Of a stretch of DNA of 64,000 nucleotides, positions 14,913 to 23,663 are shown piece by piece. Under the pieces are notes generated by a model. That model saw nothing but the letters and a program-made list of their open reading frames with translations, searched no databases and was not told the DNA's origin. The number at the start of each line of letters is the position of its first letter. The stretch's first letter is position 1. The stretch comes from Spartobacteria bacterium (lineage in GTDB: Bacteria; Verrucomicrobiota; Verrucomicrobiia; Chthoniobacterales; Chthoniobacteraceae): positions 1-64,000 of the forward strand of contig JAJPII010000018.1 of assembly GCA_021324825.1 (NCBI GenBank), read 5' to 3'. The position numbers and the translations under genes were made by a program.

Positions 14913-17900
14913 TTGAATGACGTCATCTTAGAACGGACATCCGGACACAATTCCCTCTATTCCCCGGCTTTCGAGCACGACTCGTGCGGCGTCGGGTTTA
15001 TCGCATCCCTTACGGGCCGGCGTTCCAACGCGGTTCTTCGTTACGCGCTCAGGTCGCTTTGTCATCTCGTCCACCGGGGCGCGGTCGACGCCGACGCGAA
15101 GACCGGCGACGGCGCGGGCGTCTCGACGCAGATCCCCTACAAGGTTTTCACACCCGAGTTGAAACGGCTCGGCCACCGGTTGTTCCAGGATTCCGATCTC
15201 GGCGTCGGCTTCCTCTTTCTCCCGCACGACAACGCCTACGCGCAAGCCCGCGCCAAGGCCATAACGGAGGAAGTCCTCGCCCGGCGGGGTCTTTTCCTCT
15301 TCGGGTGGCGCGAGGCGCCCATAAACTTCCACGTCCTGGGGGAAAAGGCGCAGTCCACCATGCCGCGCATCGAGCAGGCGCTGGTCGGGCGCCCATGGGG
15401 CATGGGGGCGGAGGATTACGAGCGGAGCCTCTTCCTTTCCCGGAACGAGATCGAAAAGAAGGCGTCCGTCGCGGGGATAAAACACTTCTACATCCCCTCC
15501 TTCTCGCACCGGACGATCTCCTATAAAGGGCTGCTGACTTCGCCGACGCTCGACAAGTTTTACAAAGACCTCGCGAACCCGGACTACGAGACCGCCCTCT
15601 GCGTTTACCACCAGCGTTACAGCACGAACACCTTCCCCACGTGGCCGCTCTCCCAGCCGTTCCGGATGCTCGCGCACAACGGCGAGATCAATACGCGCCG
15701 GGGGAATGTCAACTGGATGGGCGCGCGCGAAGCCGAACTCCAGGCCGATTTCTGGGGTCACGACGTGGAACTGCTCAAGCCGATCATCCAACCCGGAGGC
15801 TCGGACTCGGCCGAACTGGACAACGCGGTGGAAGCCCTCGTCCTCTCGGGCCGGGGCATCCTGCACGCGATGACGATGCTCGTGCCCCCCGCCTGGCGCG
15901 GCGACAAGAACATGCCGCCGGAACTGAGCGCGTTCCACGACTACCACCGTTGTTTCAACGAGCCGTGGGACGGCCCGTCGGCGCTCGCTTTCACCGACGG
16001 CATCATCGCCGGCGCCTGCCTGGACCGCAACGGCCTGCGCCCGGCCCGCTACAAAGTCACGGAGGACGGCATTTTCAGCCTCGGCTCCGAAGTCGGCCCC
16101 GTGGACCTGGATGACGCGAAGGTCATCGAGAAAGGGCAGCTCGGCCCCGGGGAAATGATCGCGGTAAACACGGCGGAAGGGAGATTGATGAAGGACGCCG
16201 AGATAAAGGCATCCCTCGCCGCGCGGCGTCCGTATGGGAAGTGGTTGAAGGAGAACCTCGCCCGGCTGGGGGATCACGTCCGCCGCGAATTGGCCGAACC
16301 TTCCGAACCGCTGGACATCTTGAGCCTGACACAACGGCAATTCGCGTTCGGCTACACGAGCGAGGAACTGGACATGGTGCTGAAGCCGATGATCCGGGAA
16401 GGCTCCGAAGGCGTCGGCTCGATGGGCGACGACACGCCGCTCGCCGTCCTCTCGCTCCAGCCGCGGCTCCTCTACGGCTACTTCAAGCAACTCTTCGCGC
16501 AGGTGACGAATCCGCCCATCGACCCGATCCGCGAGAAGCTCGTCATGTCCCTTTTCACCAGCCTCGGCTGGCGGCGCAACCTGCTGGCCGAGACCGCGGA
16601 GCACGCGCGCCTGGTGCGGATCGACTCCCCGGTGCTCTTCGAAAACGAACTCGAAGCGCTTCAATCGCTGGCGTCGCAGGGCTACCCGTCCGCGACCCTC
16701 TCGACGACGTGGCCCGCGGCCGAGGGCGAAGACGGGCTGGAAAAAGCCGTGGACCGCATCCGCGAGGAAGCCGGGGCCGCGGTGGACGGCGGCGCGCGCA
16801 TCCTCATCCTTTCGGATCGCGCGGTCAGCGAGAGCCAGGCCCCCGTTCCGATGCTTCTCGCGATCGGAGCCGTCCACCACGAACTCATCCGCGTCGGCAA
16901 GCGGATGCGCGCCGGCCTCGTATGCGACACCGGCGAGGTGCGCGATGTCCACCAACTCGCCTGCCTCATCGGCTACGGCGCGGGAGCGGTTTGCCCGTAT
17001 CTGGCGTTCGAGACGAGCCGCGAGATCATGGAAAAGACGCGGATCGAAGCCGCGCAGGCCGTGGAAAAAGCCCGGGACCCCGAGAAGCGGGCGAAGGCCG
17101 AGACGGCGCAGCGCGACGCGAACGCGCTGACCTATCCCAAGGCGCTGGAGAATTACAAAAAGGCGCTGGAGAACGGCCTTTTGAAGATCATGTCCAAGAT
17201 GGGCATCTCCGTGCTCGGGAGCTATTGCGGAGCGCAGATTTTCGAGGCCATCGGCGTCGGCCCCGCGGTCATCGGGAAATGTTTTGAAGGCACCTGCTCG
17301 CAAGTCGGCGGCATCGGGTTCAAGGAGATAGCGCGGGAGAGCCTCGCCCGCCACGCGAAGGGCTTCGGAGCCGCCGCCGCCGCGCTGGAGGACCCCGGCT
17401 ACTTCCGGTATCGGCGGCAAGGAGAGCGGCACGCCGTCACGCCGCCGGTCATCCAGAGTTTCCACGCCTTCGTGCGCAACGGCAAGCCGGAGGATTACAA
17501 AGCCTACGTCGCGGAAGTTTTGCAAAACCGCCCCCTCGCCCTGCGCGATCTGCTCGAGTTCGTCCCCGGCGCGGGCGGCTCCGTGCCGCTGGAGGAAGTG
17601 GAACCCATCGAGGAAATCCGGCGCCGGTTCACCACCGCGGGGATGTCGCTGGGGGCGCTCAGCCCCGAGGCGCACGAATGCCTCGCCATCGCGATGAACC
17701 GCATCGGCGGGAAATCGAACAGCGGCGAAGGCGGCGAGGACGCCGAGCGGTTCAGCCGCAGGGAAAACGGCGACCTGGCCAACAGCGCCATCAAGCAAGT
17801 CGCTTCCGGGCGGTTCGGCGTGAACGCGGCGTACCTCGCCAGCGCCAAAGAGATCGAAATAAAGATGGCGCAAGGCTCCAAGCCCGGCGAGGGCGGGCAG

Positions 17901-19547
17901 CTTCCGGGCCACAAGGTCAGCGGCCTCATCGCCCGGCTGCGGCACACGGTGCCCGGCGTCATGCTCATCTCTCCCCCGCCGCACCACGACATCTATTCCA
18001 TCGAAGACCTGGCCCAGCTCATCTACGACCTGAAACAGGTGAACCCGCGCGCGCGGGTCTGCGTGAAGCTCGTGGCGGAAGCGGGCGTCGGCACCATCGC
18101 CGCCGGCGTCGCCAAGGCGCACGCGGACATCATCCTCATCAGCGGGCACGAAGGCGGCACGGGCGCTTCGCCGCTCAGTTCCATAAAGAACGCGGGCAGC
18201 GCCTGGGAACTCGGCGTCGCGGAGACCCAGCAGGTCCTGATGCTAAACGGCCTGCGCAACCGCATAACCCTCCGCGCGGACGGCGGCATGCGCACCGGCT
18301 CGGACATCATCCACGCCGCGATCCTGGGCGCGGAGGAATTCAACTTCGGGACGGCGGCCCTCATCGCCGCGGGCTGCGTCTATGTGCGGCAATGCCATTT
18401 GAACACCTGCCCCGTGGGCGTCGCCACGCAGGACGAACGCCTCCGGGCGAAATTCAAGGGCAAGCCCGAGAACGTCATCCACTTCTTCAACGGCGTCGCG
18501 GAGGAGGTGCGCGAGATCATGGCCTCCCTCGGCGTCCGCACCGTGAACGAACTGATCGGCAGGCCGGAATTCCTGCGGCAGCGCACCGTGCCGGGGCATC
18601 CGAAGGCGAACATGGTCGATCTCTCGCGGCTCCTCGCCAACGTCGCCGCGGGCGACGAAAGCGCGACCCGTTACAACACGCACAACCGCAACGACAGTTC
18701 GCACGAGCGCCCGCTGGACGACATCATCATGCAGGACGCGAAAGACGCCATCACCGCGCTCGAAAAAGTCTCCCTTTCGTACAAGGTCAGGAACACCCAC
18801 CGCTCGATCGGCGCCAAGGTTTCCGGCGAGATCGGCTACCAGCACGGCGAGGCGGGCCTCCCCGCCGGCACGCTGGAACTGCGGCTTGAAGGAAGCGCCG
18901 GCCAGAGCCTGGGCGCGTTCCTCAGCCCCGGCATCAGCCTGACGCTCGAGGGCGAGGCGAACGACTATGTCGGCAAAAGCATGAGCGGCGGCGAGATCGT
19001 CGTGCGCCCGCGCCCCGGCTGCAAATACCCCGCGCACGCCAATTCCATCATCGGCAACACCGTCCTGTACGGCGCCACGGGCGGCGCCCTCTACGCCTCC
19101 GGGCGCGCGGGCGAGCGCTTCGCGGTGCGCAACTCGGGCGCCATCGCCGTCGTCGAAGGCGTGGGCGACCACGGCTGCGAATATATGACCAACGGCGCCG
19201 TCCTCATCCTCGGCGCGACGGGAAAGAACTTCGGCGCGGGCATGACCGGCGGTGTCGCTTACGTGCTGGACCTCGAGGGAAAATTCGAGTCGCTCTACAA
19301 CCCGCAACTGGTTTGCCTGGAGCGGCTGGACGGCGAGGACGTCCCCCTCCTCCAGCAGATGATCTACAGCCACCTTGAAAAGACCGAGAGCGAACGGGCG
19401 CGCAAGATTCTGGCCGAATGGCCGTCCTTCGAGCCGAAATTCTGGAAAGTAAAACCCCACGCGCCGCCCGCGAAGCCCGCCCAAGCCGCCCAGGCCCTTG
19501 AACCCCGGGCCGTCATCTCCGAAGAAGTCACCGCCACACAGCCATGA
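14913..19547 (+). CDS. gltB: Glutamate synthase large subunit
   Basis: 1,544 aa, normal for GltB. The TTG at 14913 has GGGGAGGG at 14898-14905, spacing 7. C25 (HDSCGVGF) becomes the N-terminal glutaminase nucleophile after propeptide removal. The class II amidotransferase domain is followed by a central domain and the FMN synthase domain with GEGGEDAERFSRR, SGHEGGTGASPLSS and the 3Fe-4S cysteines in CVYVRQCHLNTCP, then the C-terminal beta-helix. It makes two glutamates from glutamine and 2-oxoglutarate. The NADPH-side small subunit GltD is not adjacent. An ACT-domain gene overlaps its end, hinting at amino-acid feedback. Confidence 0.97.
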   Translation: MNDVILERTSGHNSLYSPAFEHDSCGVGFIASLTGRRSNAVLRYALRSLCHLVHRGAVDADAKTGDGAGVSTQIPYKVFTPELKRLGHRLFQDSDLGVGFLFLPHDNAYAQARAKAITEEVLARRGLFLFGWREAPINFHVLGEKAQSTMPRIEQALVGRPWGMGAEDYERSLFLSRNEIEKKASVAGIKHFYIPSFSHRTISYKGLLTSPTLDKFYKDLANPDYETALCVYHQRYSTNTFPTWPLSQPFRMLAHNGEINTRRGNVNWMGAREAELQADFWGHDVELLKPIIQPGGSDSAELDNAVEALVLSGRGILHAMTMLVPPAWRGDKNMPPELSAFHDYHRCFNEPWDGPSALAFTDGIIAGACLDRNGLRPARYKVTEDGIFSLGSEVGPVDLDDAKVIEKGQLGPGEMIAVNTAEGRLMKDAEIKASLAARRPYGKWLKENLARLGDHVRRELAEPSEPLDILSLTQRQFAFGYTSEELDMVLKPMIREGSEGVGSMGDDTPLAVLSLQPRLLYGYFKQLFAQVTNPPIDPIREKLVMSLFTSLGWRRNLLAETAEHARLVRIDSPVLFENELEALQSLASQGYPSATLSTTWPAAEGEDGLEKAVDRIREEAGAAVDGGARILILSDRAVSESQAPVPMLLAIGAVHHELIRVGKRMRAGLVCDTGEVRDVHQLACLIGYGAGAVCPYLAFETSREIMEKTRIEAAQAVEKARDPEKRAKAETAQRDANALTYPKALENYKKALENGLLKIMSKMGISVLGSYCGAQIFEAIGVGPAVIGKCFEGTCSQVGGIGFKEIARESLARHAKGFGAAAAALEDPGYFRYRRQGERHAVTPPVIQSFHAFVRNGKPEDYKAYVAEVLQNRPLALRDLLEFVPGAGGSVPLEEVEPIEEIRRRFTTAGMSLGALSPEAHECLAIAMNRIGGKSNSGEGGEDAERFSRRENGDLANSAIKQVASGRFGVNAAYLASAKEIEIKMAQGSKPGEGGQLPGHKVSGLIARLRHTVPGVMLISPPPHHDIYSIEDLAQLIYDLKQVNPRARVCVKLVAEAGVGTIAAGVAKAHADIILISGHEGGTGASPLSSIKNAGSAWELGVAETQQVLMLNGLRNRITLRADGGMRTGSDIIHAAILGAEEFNFGTAALIAAGCVYVRQCHLNTCPVGVATQDERLRAKFKGKPENVIHFFNGVAEEVREIMASLGVRTVNELIGRPEFLRQRTVPGHPKANMVDLSRLLANVAAGDESATRYNTHNRNDSSHERPLDDIIMQDAKDAITALEKVSLSYKVRNTHRSIGAKVSGEIGYQHGEAGLPAGTLELRLEGSAGQSLGAFLSPGISLTLEGEANDYVGKSMSGGEIVVRPRPGCKYPAHANSIIGNTVLYGATGGALYASGRAGERFAVRNSGAIAVVEGVGDHGCEYMTNGAVLILGATGKNFGAGMTGGVAYVLDLEGKFESLYNPQLVCLERLDGEDVPLLQQMIYSHLEKTESERARKILAEWPSFEPKFWKVKPHAPPAKPAQAAQALEPRAVISEEVTATQP

Positions 19548-19939
19548 AAATAGCCACGCAACTCGCCCTTTTTCTCGTCAACGAACCCGGCACGCTCGCC
19601 AATGTGTGCGACGAACTGGCCAAGGCAGGCATCAATATCTACGCGCTCTCCATCTCCGACACGGTCGACCACGCCGTCGTGCGGATGGTGGTGAGCGAGC
19701 CGCGGAAAGCCCTCTCCCTGCTTGAGGAGCGCGGCGTCCTGGTGGTCGAAAGCGATGTCCTGATGCTCGAAAACAACAACGCGCCCGGCACGCTCGCAAA
19801 GATCGCCCATCTCCTGGCCAAGGCGGAGATCAATATTGAATACGCCTACCTGGCCACAAGCCCCGACGCGGCCACGGGCCTGGCGATCCTGCGCTTGAGC
19901 GATGCCGACAAGGCGTTGGAAGTCCTCGCGGGTTCTTAA
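19544..19939 (+). CDS. Tandem ACT-domain protein coupled to gltB
   Basis: 131 aa, essentially two ACT domains in tandem: NEPGTLANVCDELAKAGINI in the first and NAPGTLAKIAHLLAKAEINI in the second, each with the Gly that usually faces the ligand. ACT domains bind amino acids, so this is probably a small sensor. Its ATG overlaps the gltB stop (ATGA), implying a stoichiometric partner or feedback regulator of glutamate synthase. That link is inferred from position; no catalytic domain is present. Confidence 0.85.
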   Translation: MKIATQLALFLVNEPGTLANVCDELAKAGINIYALSISDTVDHAVVRMVVSEPRKALSLLEERGVLVVESDVLMLENNNAPGTLAKIAHLLAKAEINIEYAYLATSPDAATGLAILRLSDADKALEVLAGS

Positions 19940-20549
19940 CGCCGCGGGGGCGGCGGGCGTCCTCCTCCTCCTCCTGGCCGCGGGGACGCTTGCCGTCCTC
20001 GGCTACGAATGGTTTTCAAGGGGCCGGCTTTCGCCGAGCGGCGGCTGGTATTTTGCCCGCGAAAAGATAATTCCCGTGCCGCTCTTCCGGCAATCGGACG
20101 ACCGGTGGCGCCATGATTTGCTGGGTGATACGCCCGGCACGCTCGGCGCCGAAGGGTGCGCCATCTCGTCCATCGCGATGGTGTTCGGGTACTACGGCAT
20201 CGACACCGACCCCCAACGCCTGAACGGGTTCCTGACCAAGCACGGCGGTTACACGCCAGAAGGCTGGGTTTATTGGGAGAAAGCCGCCCTCCTCGCGCCC
20301 GACCGGGTGCGGCACGTCTATGAAAACCTCCCTTCCCACTACCTCATCGACTCGAATCTCTGGAGAAACAACCCGGTCATCATCCGGCTTCGCCTGCCCG
20401 GCGGCATAACGCATTTCGTCGTCATCGCCGGAAAGCGCGGGTTCGACTACCTCATCCGCGACCCCGGCGCCGGGGCGGGGAAAGGCGTCTACCCGCTAAA
20501 GGAAATCGGGAGCAAAATCGAGGCGCTGCGCTTTTACCAGAAGCTGTGA
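19902..20549 (+). CDS. Membrane-anchored C39-like cysteine peptidase
   Basis: 215 aa. Residues ~12-33 form one membrane segment, the rest is probably periplasmic. Papain-like C39 features: Cys in LGAEGCAISSIAMVFGYYGI, His in GGITHFVVIAG, and Asp in IRDPGAG. Homologs cleave leader peptides or act on unknown extracytoplasmic substrates. The ATG at 19902 lies 38 bases inside the ACT gene and is the only usual start in frame. Being third in the gltB-ACT set is odd for a peptidase; co-transcription may be incidental. Confidence 0.75.
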   Translation: MPTRRWKSSRVLNAAGAAGVLLLLLAAGTLAVLGYEWFSRGRLSPSGGWYFAREKIIPVPLFRQSDDRWRHDLLGDTPGTLGAEGCAISSIAMVFGYYGIDTDPQRLNGFLTKHGGYTPEGWVYWEKAALLAPDRVRHVYENLPSHYLIDSNLWRNNPVIIRLRLPGGITHFVVIAGKRGFDYLIRDPGAGAGKGVYPLKEIGSKIEALRFYQKL

Positions 20550-20550
20550 A

Positions 20551-21279
20551 TCAGGGGGCCAGCGCGTGTACGGCCGCCGGGTCGGGCAAGTCCCATTCGC
20601 GCCATTTTTTCTGGTACTCGGCCCAGGGCAGCAAGACGTAGCGGGGGTGTTTGCCGGCGCGCAGCCAGCGAATGAGTCGGACAAGGTTCTCCTCGGCCAT
20701 CGTCGTGCAGCCGGAGGTGGGCCGCGTGACGCCGCGCCGTATATGAAAGAAAATCGCGCTCCCGGCGCCGGGCACGGGCGGGTCGGCGTTGTCGCGGATC
20801 TCGATGAGCCAGCGATACGCAAAATCCTTCTGCCGCATCTTCGCTTTCTCGAACCAGGGAGGCGGGTTTTTGGGATCGGGTATCGTGACGAAACGATTGT
20901 AGTCGGGCGAACGCGGGTTGTCGTTCCAGGCGTCCGCGTCGGTCACTTGGTGGTAGGGATAGTCGGAACCGGGCGGGAGTTCCGCGTCGTAGGTGTATAT
21001 CTTGCCGATGTTGAAAACGCCCGCGGGTGCGCGCCAGTCCCGTTCCACCTTTTTCAATCCCGGCTCGTCCGTCCCCCTTAGGCCCCTGCCCCATGCCAGG
21101 CCGTTCTTGCCGAAAAGCGCGGGCATGGCGCGGGAAGCGGCCTTCCATCCGCCGTCGCGCTCGAAAAGTTGCAGCTTGCCCATGGAGGAATTCCAACCCG
21201 GGGCGATGGCCACGATGAGTTGGTCCGATGCGTTGGCCGATGCCGCCAGGAAGAGGGCTGCCAGTAGGATGTATTTCAT
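20551..21279 (-). CDS. L,D-transpeptidase (YkuD family), periplasmic
   Basis: 242 aa with a signal peptide (residues 1-17). The catalytic block reads FFHIRRGVTRPTSGCTTM, which keeps His and the SGC nucleophile of YkuD enzymes, though the more usual SHGC reads TSGC as in the YafK-like branch. Such enzymes make 3-3 peptidoglycan cross-links or attach lipoproteins to murein. Its stop faces the C39 gene with one base between. A second L,D-transpeptidase is at 59661, and the PBP at 40371 has a damaged transpeptidase motif, so these may carry more of the cross-linking. Confidence 0.85.
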   Translation of the reverse strand: MKYILLAALFLAASANASDQLIVAIAPGWNSSMGKLQLFERDGGWKAASRAMPALFGKNGLAWGRGLRGTDEPGLKKVERDWRAPAGVFNIGKIYTYDAELPPGSDYPYHQVTDADAWNDNPRSPDYNRFVTIPDPKNPPPWFEKAKMRQKDFAYRWLIEIRDNADPPVPGAGSAIFFHIRRGVTRPTSGCTTMAEENLVRLIRWLRAGKHPRYVLLPWAEYQKKWREWDLPDPAAVHALAP

Positions 21280-21320
21280 ACTCTTGCAATGCTGTTGGAA
21301 AACCGGGAGGGTGCGGGCCG

Positions 21321-22478
21321 TTGGCTAGGCTGCTGCAAATCTTCAACCAATACCTCGCCTCGGGGGGAGAAGAAAAATTTCCCGTCCGCATCGGGGAACT
21401 CTCGGATTTTCAGGTTCGGAACTGCTTTTTCCGCAGCGCGGACTGGAAAGGCCCCAAGGCGCCCGGGATCTGGAAACAAGCGGCATGGACGCTCTATAAC
21501 CCGGCGTCGGTCGCGACTCTGCGGGGCATCCAGGCCGAATATGGCGCGGATGCGTGGCTCGTCCATAATGTTTTCCCGGTCGGCTCGGCGGGCGTGTATC
21601 GGGAAGCGCTCCGGCGGCGGATACCCATCGTCTATTTCATCAACAACTTCCGGCCGTTCTCCGTCAACGCGACCTTGTGGGTGAACGGGCGGGTGAATGA
21701 CGCCGCGTTGCATGGAAACCCGTGGCCCGAGATTTTGAACGCCTCGTGGCAAAACTCGGCGGTGAAGTCCGCGCTGCTCGGGGCGGTGTTGAAAACGGCC
21801 TGGAAACTCGGCTGGTTCGACTCGATCAAGGCGTGGGTGGCGTGTTCGGACTTCATGCGGGCGAAGTTCATCGAAGCGGGCGTCGCGGAGAAGTCGATCT
21901 TTACCCTGCGTTATCACTACAAACCGCTGCCGGACGTCCCGCCCGGCGGCGAAGGCGACTTTTACTTTTTCATAGGCCGGCTCGTGGAGGAAAAGGGAAT
22001 CCGGACGCTCCTTGAGGCGTGGAAAATCCTCGGCAAAAAAGCTCCCCGGCTTGTGATAACGGGGGCGGGCCCGCTGGCGGGTCTTTGCGAACGCGCGGCG
22101 AATGAGCACGTGGCATACATCGGGAAAGTCAGCGAAGAACGCAAGGCTTCCTTGCTCGCAACGTGCCGGGCGGTGCTGGCGCCTTCCGTCTGGTGGGAGC
22201 CGCTGGGCATCGTGCCGTACGAGGCTTACGACAACGCGAAGCCCGTGCTGGCGGCCGCCGCCGGGGGCTTGAGCGAGAGCGTCCTGCAAGGACAAACGGG
22301 CCTGCTTCACGAACCCGGCAACGCCTCGCAGCTCGCCGCGCAGGTCCTCGAAATGGAAGCCGATGCCGGAGGACGGCGCGAGATGGGAAGGAGCGGGCGC
22401 GAATGGCTGCTGGCGGCGATGGATGAAGCGGCGTGGCGGGCGAAGTTCAAGAGCGTGGTGGAGTTCGCGCTGGGATAG
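21321..22478 (+). CDS. Glycosyltransferase family 4 protein
   Basis: 385 aa from the TTG at 21321 with GGGAGG at 21305-21310; upstream codons have no family similarity, whereas LARLLQIFNQYLASGGEE is a standard GT4 beginning. The donor domain has FYFFIGRLVEEKGIRTLLEAW, LVITGAGPL, and WEPLGIVPYEAYDNAKPVLA, giving the conserved Glu and E-x7-E pair. It likely builds a surface glycan in the cytoplasm. It converges with the next glycosyltransferase, overlapping 32 bases at the ends. Confidence 0.88.
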   Translation: MARLLQIFNQYLASGGEEKFPVRIGELSDFQVRNCFFRSADWKGPKAPGIWKQAAWTLYNPASVATLRGIQAEYGADAWLVHNVFPVGSAGVYREALRRRIPIVYFINNFRPFSVNATLWVNGRVNDAALHGNPWPEILNASWQNSAVKSALLGAVLKTAWKLGWFDSIKAWVACSDFMRAKFIEAGVAEKSIFTLRYHYKPLPDVPPGGEGDFYFFIGRLVEEKGIRTLLEAWKILGKKAPRLVITGAGPLAGLCERAANEHVAYIGKVSEERKASLLATCRAVLAPSVWWEPLGIVPYEAYDNAKPVLAAAAGGLSESVLQGQTGLLHEPGNASQLAAQVLEMEADAGGRREMGRSGREWLLAAMDEAAWRAKFKSVVEFALG

Positions 22479-23586
22479 CGTGCAGGAAAGCGGCCCAGCG
22501 CGCGGCGACCGCCGTGTTCGTATAGCGCTCCAGCACGCGCTCGCGTCCGGCGCGGGCGATTCTTTCGCGGGCCGCCGGGTTGTCATGGAAGAAGAGAATG
22601 CGTTCCGCGAGGGCCTCGACTCCGCCTTCGGGAAATAATTGGGCCGCGCCGCCCAGCACCTCGGGTATCGCACCGCTGTCGGAGCCGAGCGCGGCGACGC
22701 CGCAACCCATGGCTTCGATGAGGACGTGCCCGAACTGCTCCTTCCAGCAGACGCCGCCTTCCCGCGTCTCCCGGCTTGGCAGGACGAAGAGATCGAGCGC
22801 TTGCATGAAGCTCGCGATGTCCGGGTGGCGCCGCGGCGGCAGGATGTGCAGCCATTCCCTCGCGGCGGGGCGGCAATCGCCGTCGCCGAGGAGGGCAAGG
22901 CGGATGTCGCTTCGCCGCCTGGCCAGTTCGACGGCCTCCACAAGATCGGCGATCCCCTTGGCTTTTGTGAAGCGACCGCAATAACCGGCCAGGAAACAAT
23001 CCGCCGGAACGCCCATCGCCCGGCGCGCTTCGGGCCGCCCGGCGGGCGCGAAGAGCGCTTCATCCAATCCCAGTTGCGGCGCGACGAGAATCCTGACAGG
23101 GCGCATTCCGCGTTCCGTGAACAGGGCGCCCGCGTCGCGGCTGCCCGCTATCACAAAATCACCCGTCGCGATGGCCGCCCGGTAAACGAAGGAGAGCGCC
23201 AGCCCCTTCGCCCCCCGGCGCTCCATGTTCTCCCAGGAGAACTCGCCAAACAACGCGCCCGGCTGGAGAAGCCGCTTCCACCACCATGTCTGCCACCGGA
23301 TGAAAGACCACGGCTCGGCTTCCGCCAGGATGATGTCGTAGCGCCGTTCGCGGAGGACGCGCCCCAACCCCCGCAGGAAATAGCGGGTTCCGCCCAGGAC
23401 ATCGCCGACCGCGGGCAGCGCCGCCAACCCGGCCCCGCCGCGGGCCGAAACCGGCAGGCCGAACGCCCCCCCTTTTTCGCACGTCGCGCAGGTCAGGTCG
23501 AAGTGCTCGTTCAAGGCAAGCAGCTTCTTGCGATTCTCCTCCGTGACGTAGGTGGCGGAGACTATCAGCAACGATTTTCGCGGCAT
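22447..23586 (-). CDS. Glycosyltransferase family 4 protein
   Basis: 379 aa from ATG 23586; a TTG ten codons upstream is less likely. GT-B fold: acceptor domain with EAEPWSFIRWQTWWWKRL, and donor domain with AGYCGRFTKAKGIADLVEAV, LLGDGDCR, and FGHVLIEAMGCGVAALGSDSG, containing the E-x7-G signature. Donor and acceptor unknown. Two GT4 genes facing each other with overlapping ends suggests separate regulation from each side. Diverges from the hybrid kinase at 23664. Confidence 0.87.
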   Translation of the reverse strand: MPRKSLLIVSATYVTEENRKKLLALNEHFDLTCATCEKGGAFGLPVSARGGAGLAALPAVGDVLGGTRYFLRGLGRVLRERRYDIILAEAEPWSFIRWQTWWWKRLLQPGALFGEFSWENMERRGAKGLALSFVYRAAIATGDFVIAGSRDAGALFTERGMRPVRILVAPQLGLDEALFAPAGRPEARRAMGVPADCFLAGYCGRFTKAKGIADLVEAVELARRRSDIRLALLGDGDCRPAAREWLHILPPRRHPDIASFMQALDLFVLPSRETREGGVCWKEQFGHVLIEAMGCGVAALGSDSGAIPEVLGGAAQLFPEGGVEALAERILFFHDNPAARERIARAGRERVLERYTNTAVAARWAAFLHAIPARTPPRS

Positions 23587-23663
23587 GGGAAAAGGGCGCG
23601 CTTCCTGCTTCTCCAAGAGAGCCGGACGGCTGAAAAAGCACGAGACTTTTTATTTATGAACCC

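Noticed and set aside
20551..21279. TSGC instead of SHGC in the L,D-transpeptidase as another lost active site
   Set aside because: The Cys nucleophile, Gly and upstream His are intact and this variant is seen in the YafK-like branch; not counted as degenerate.
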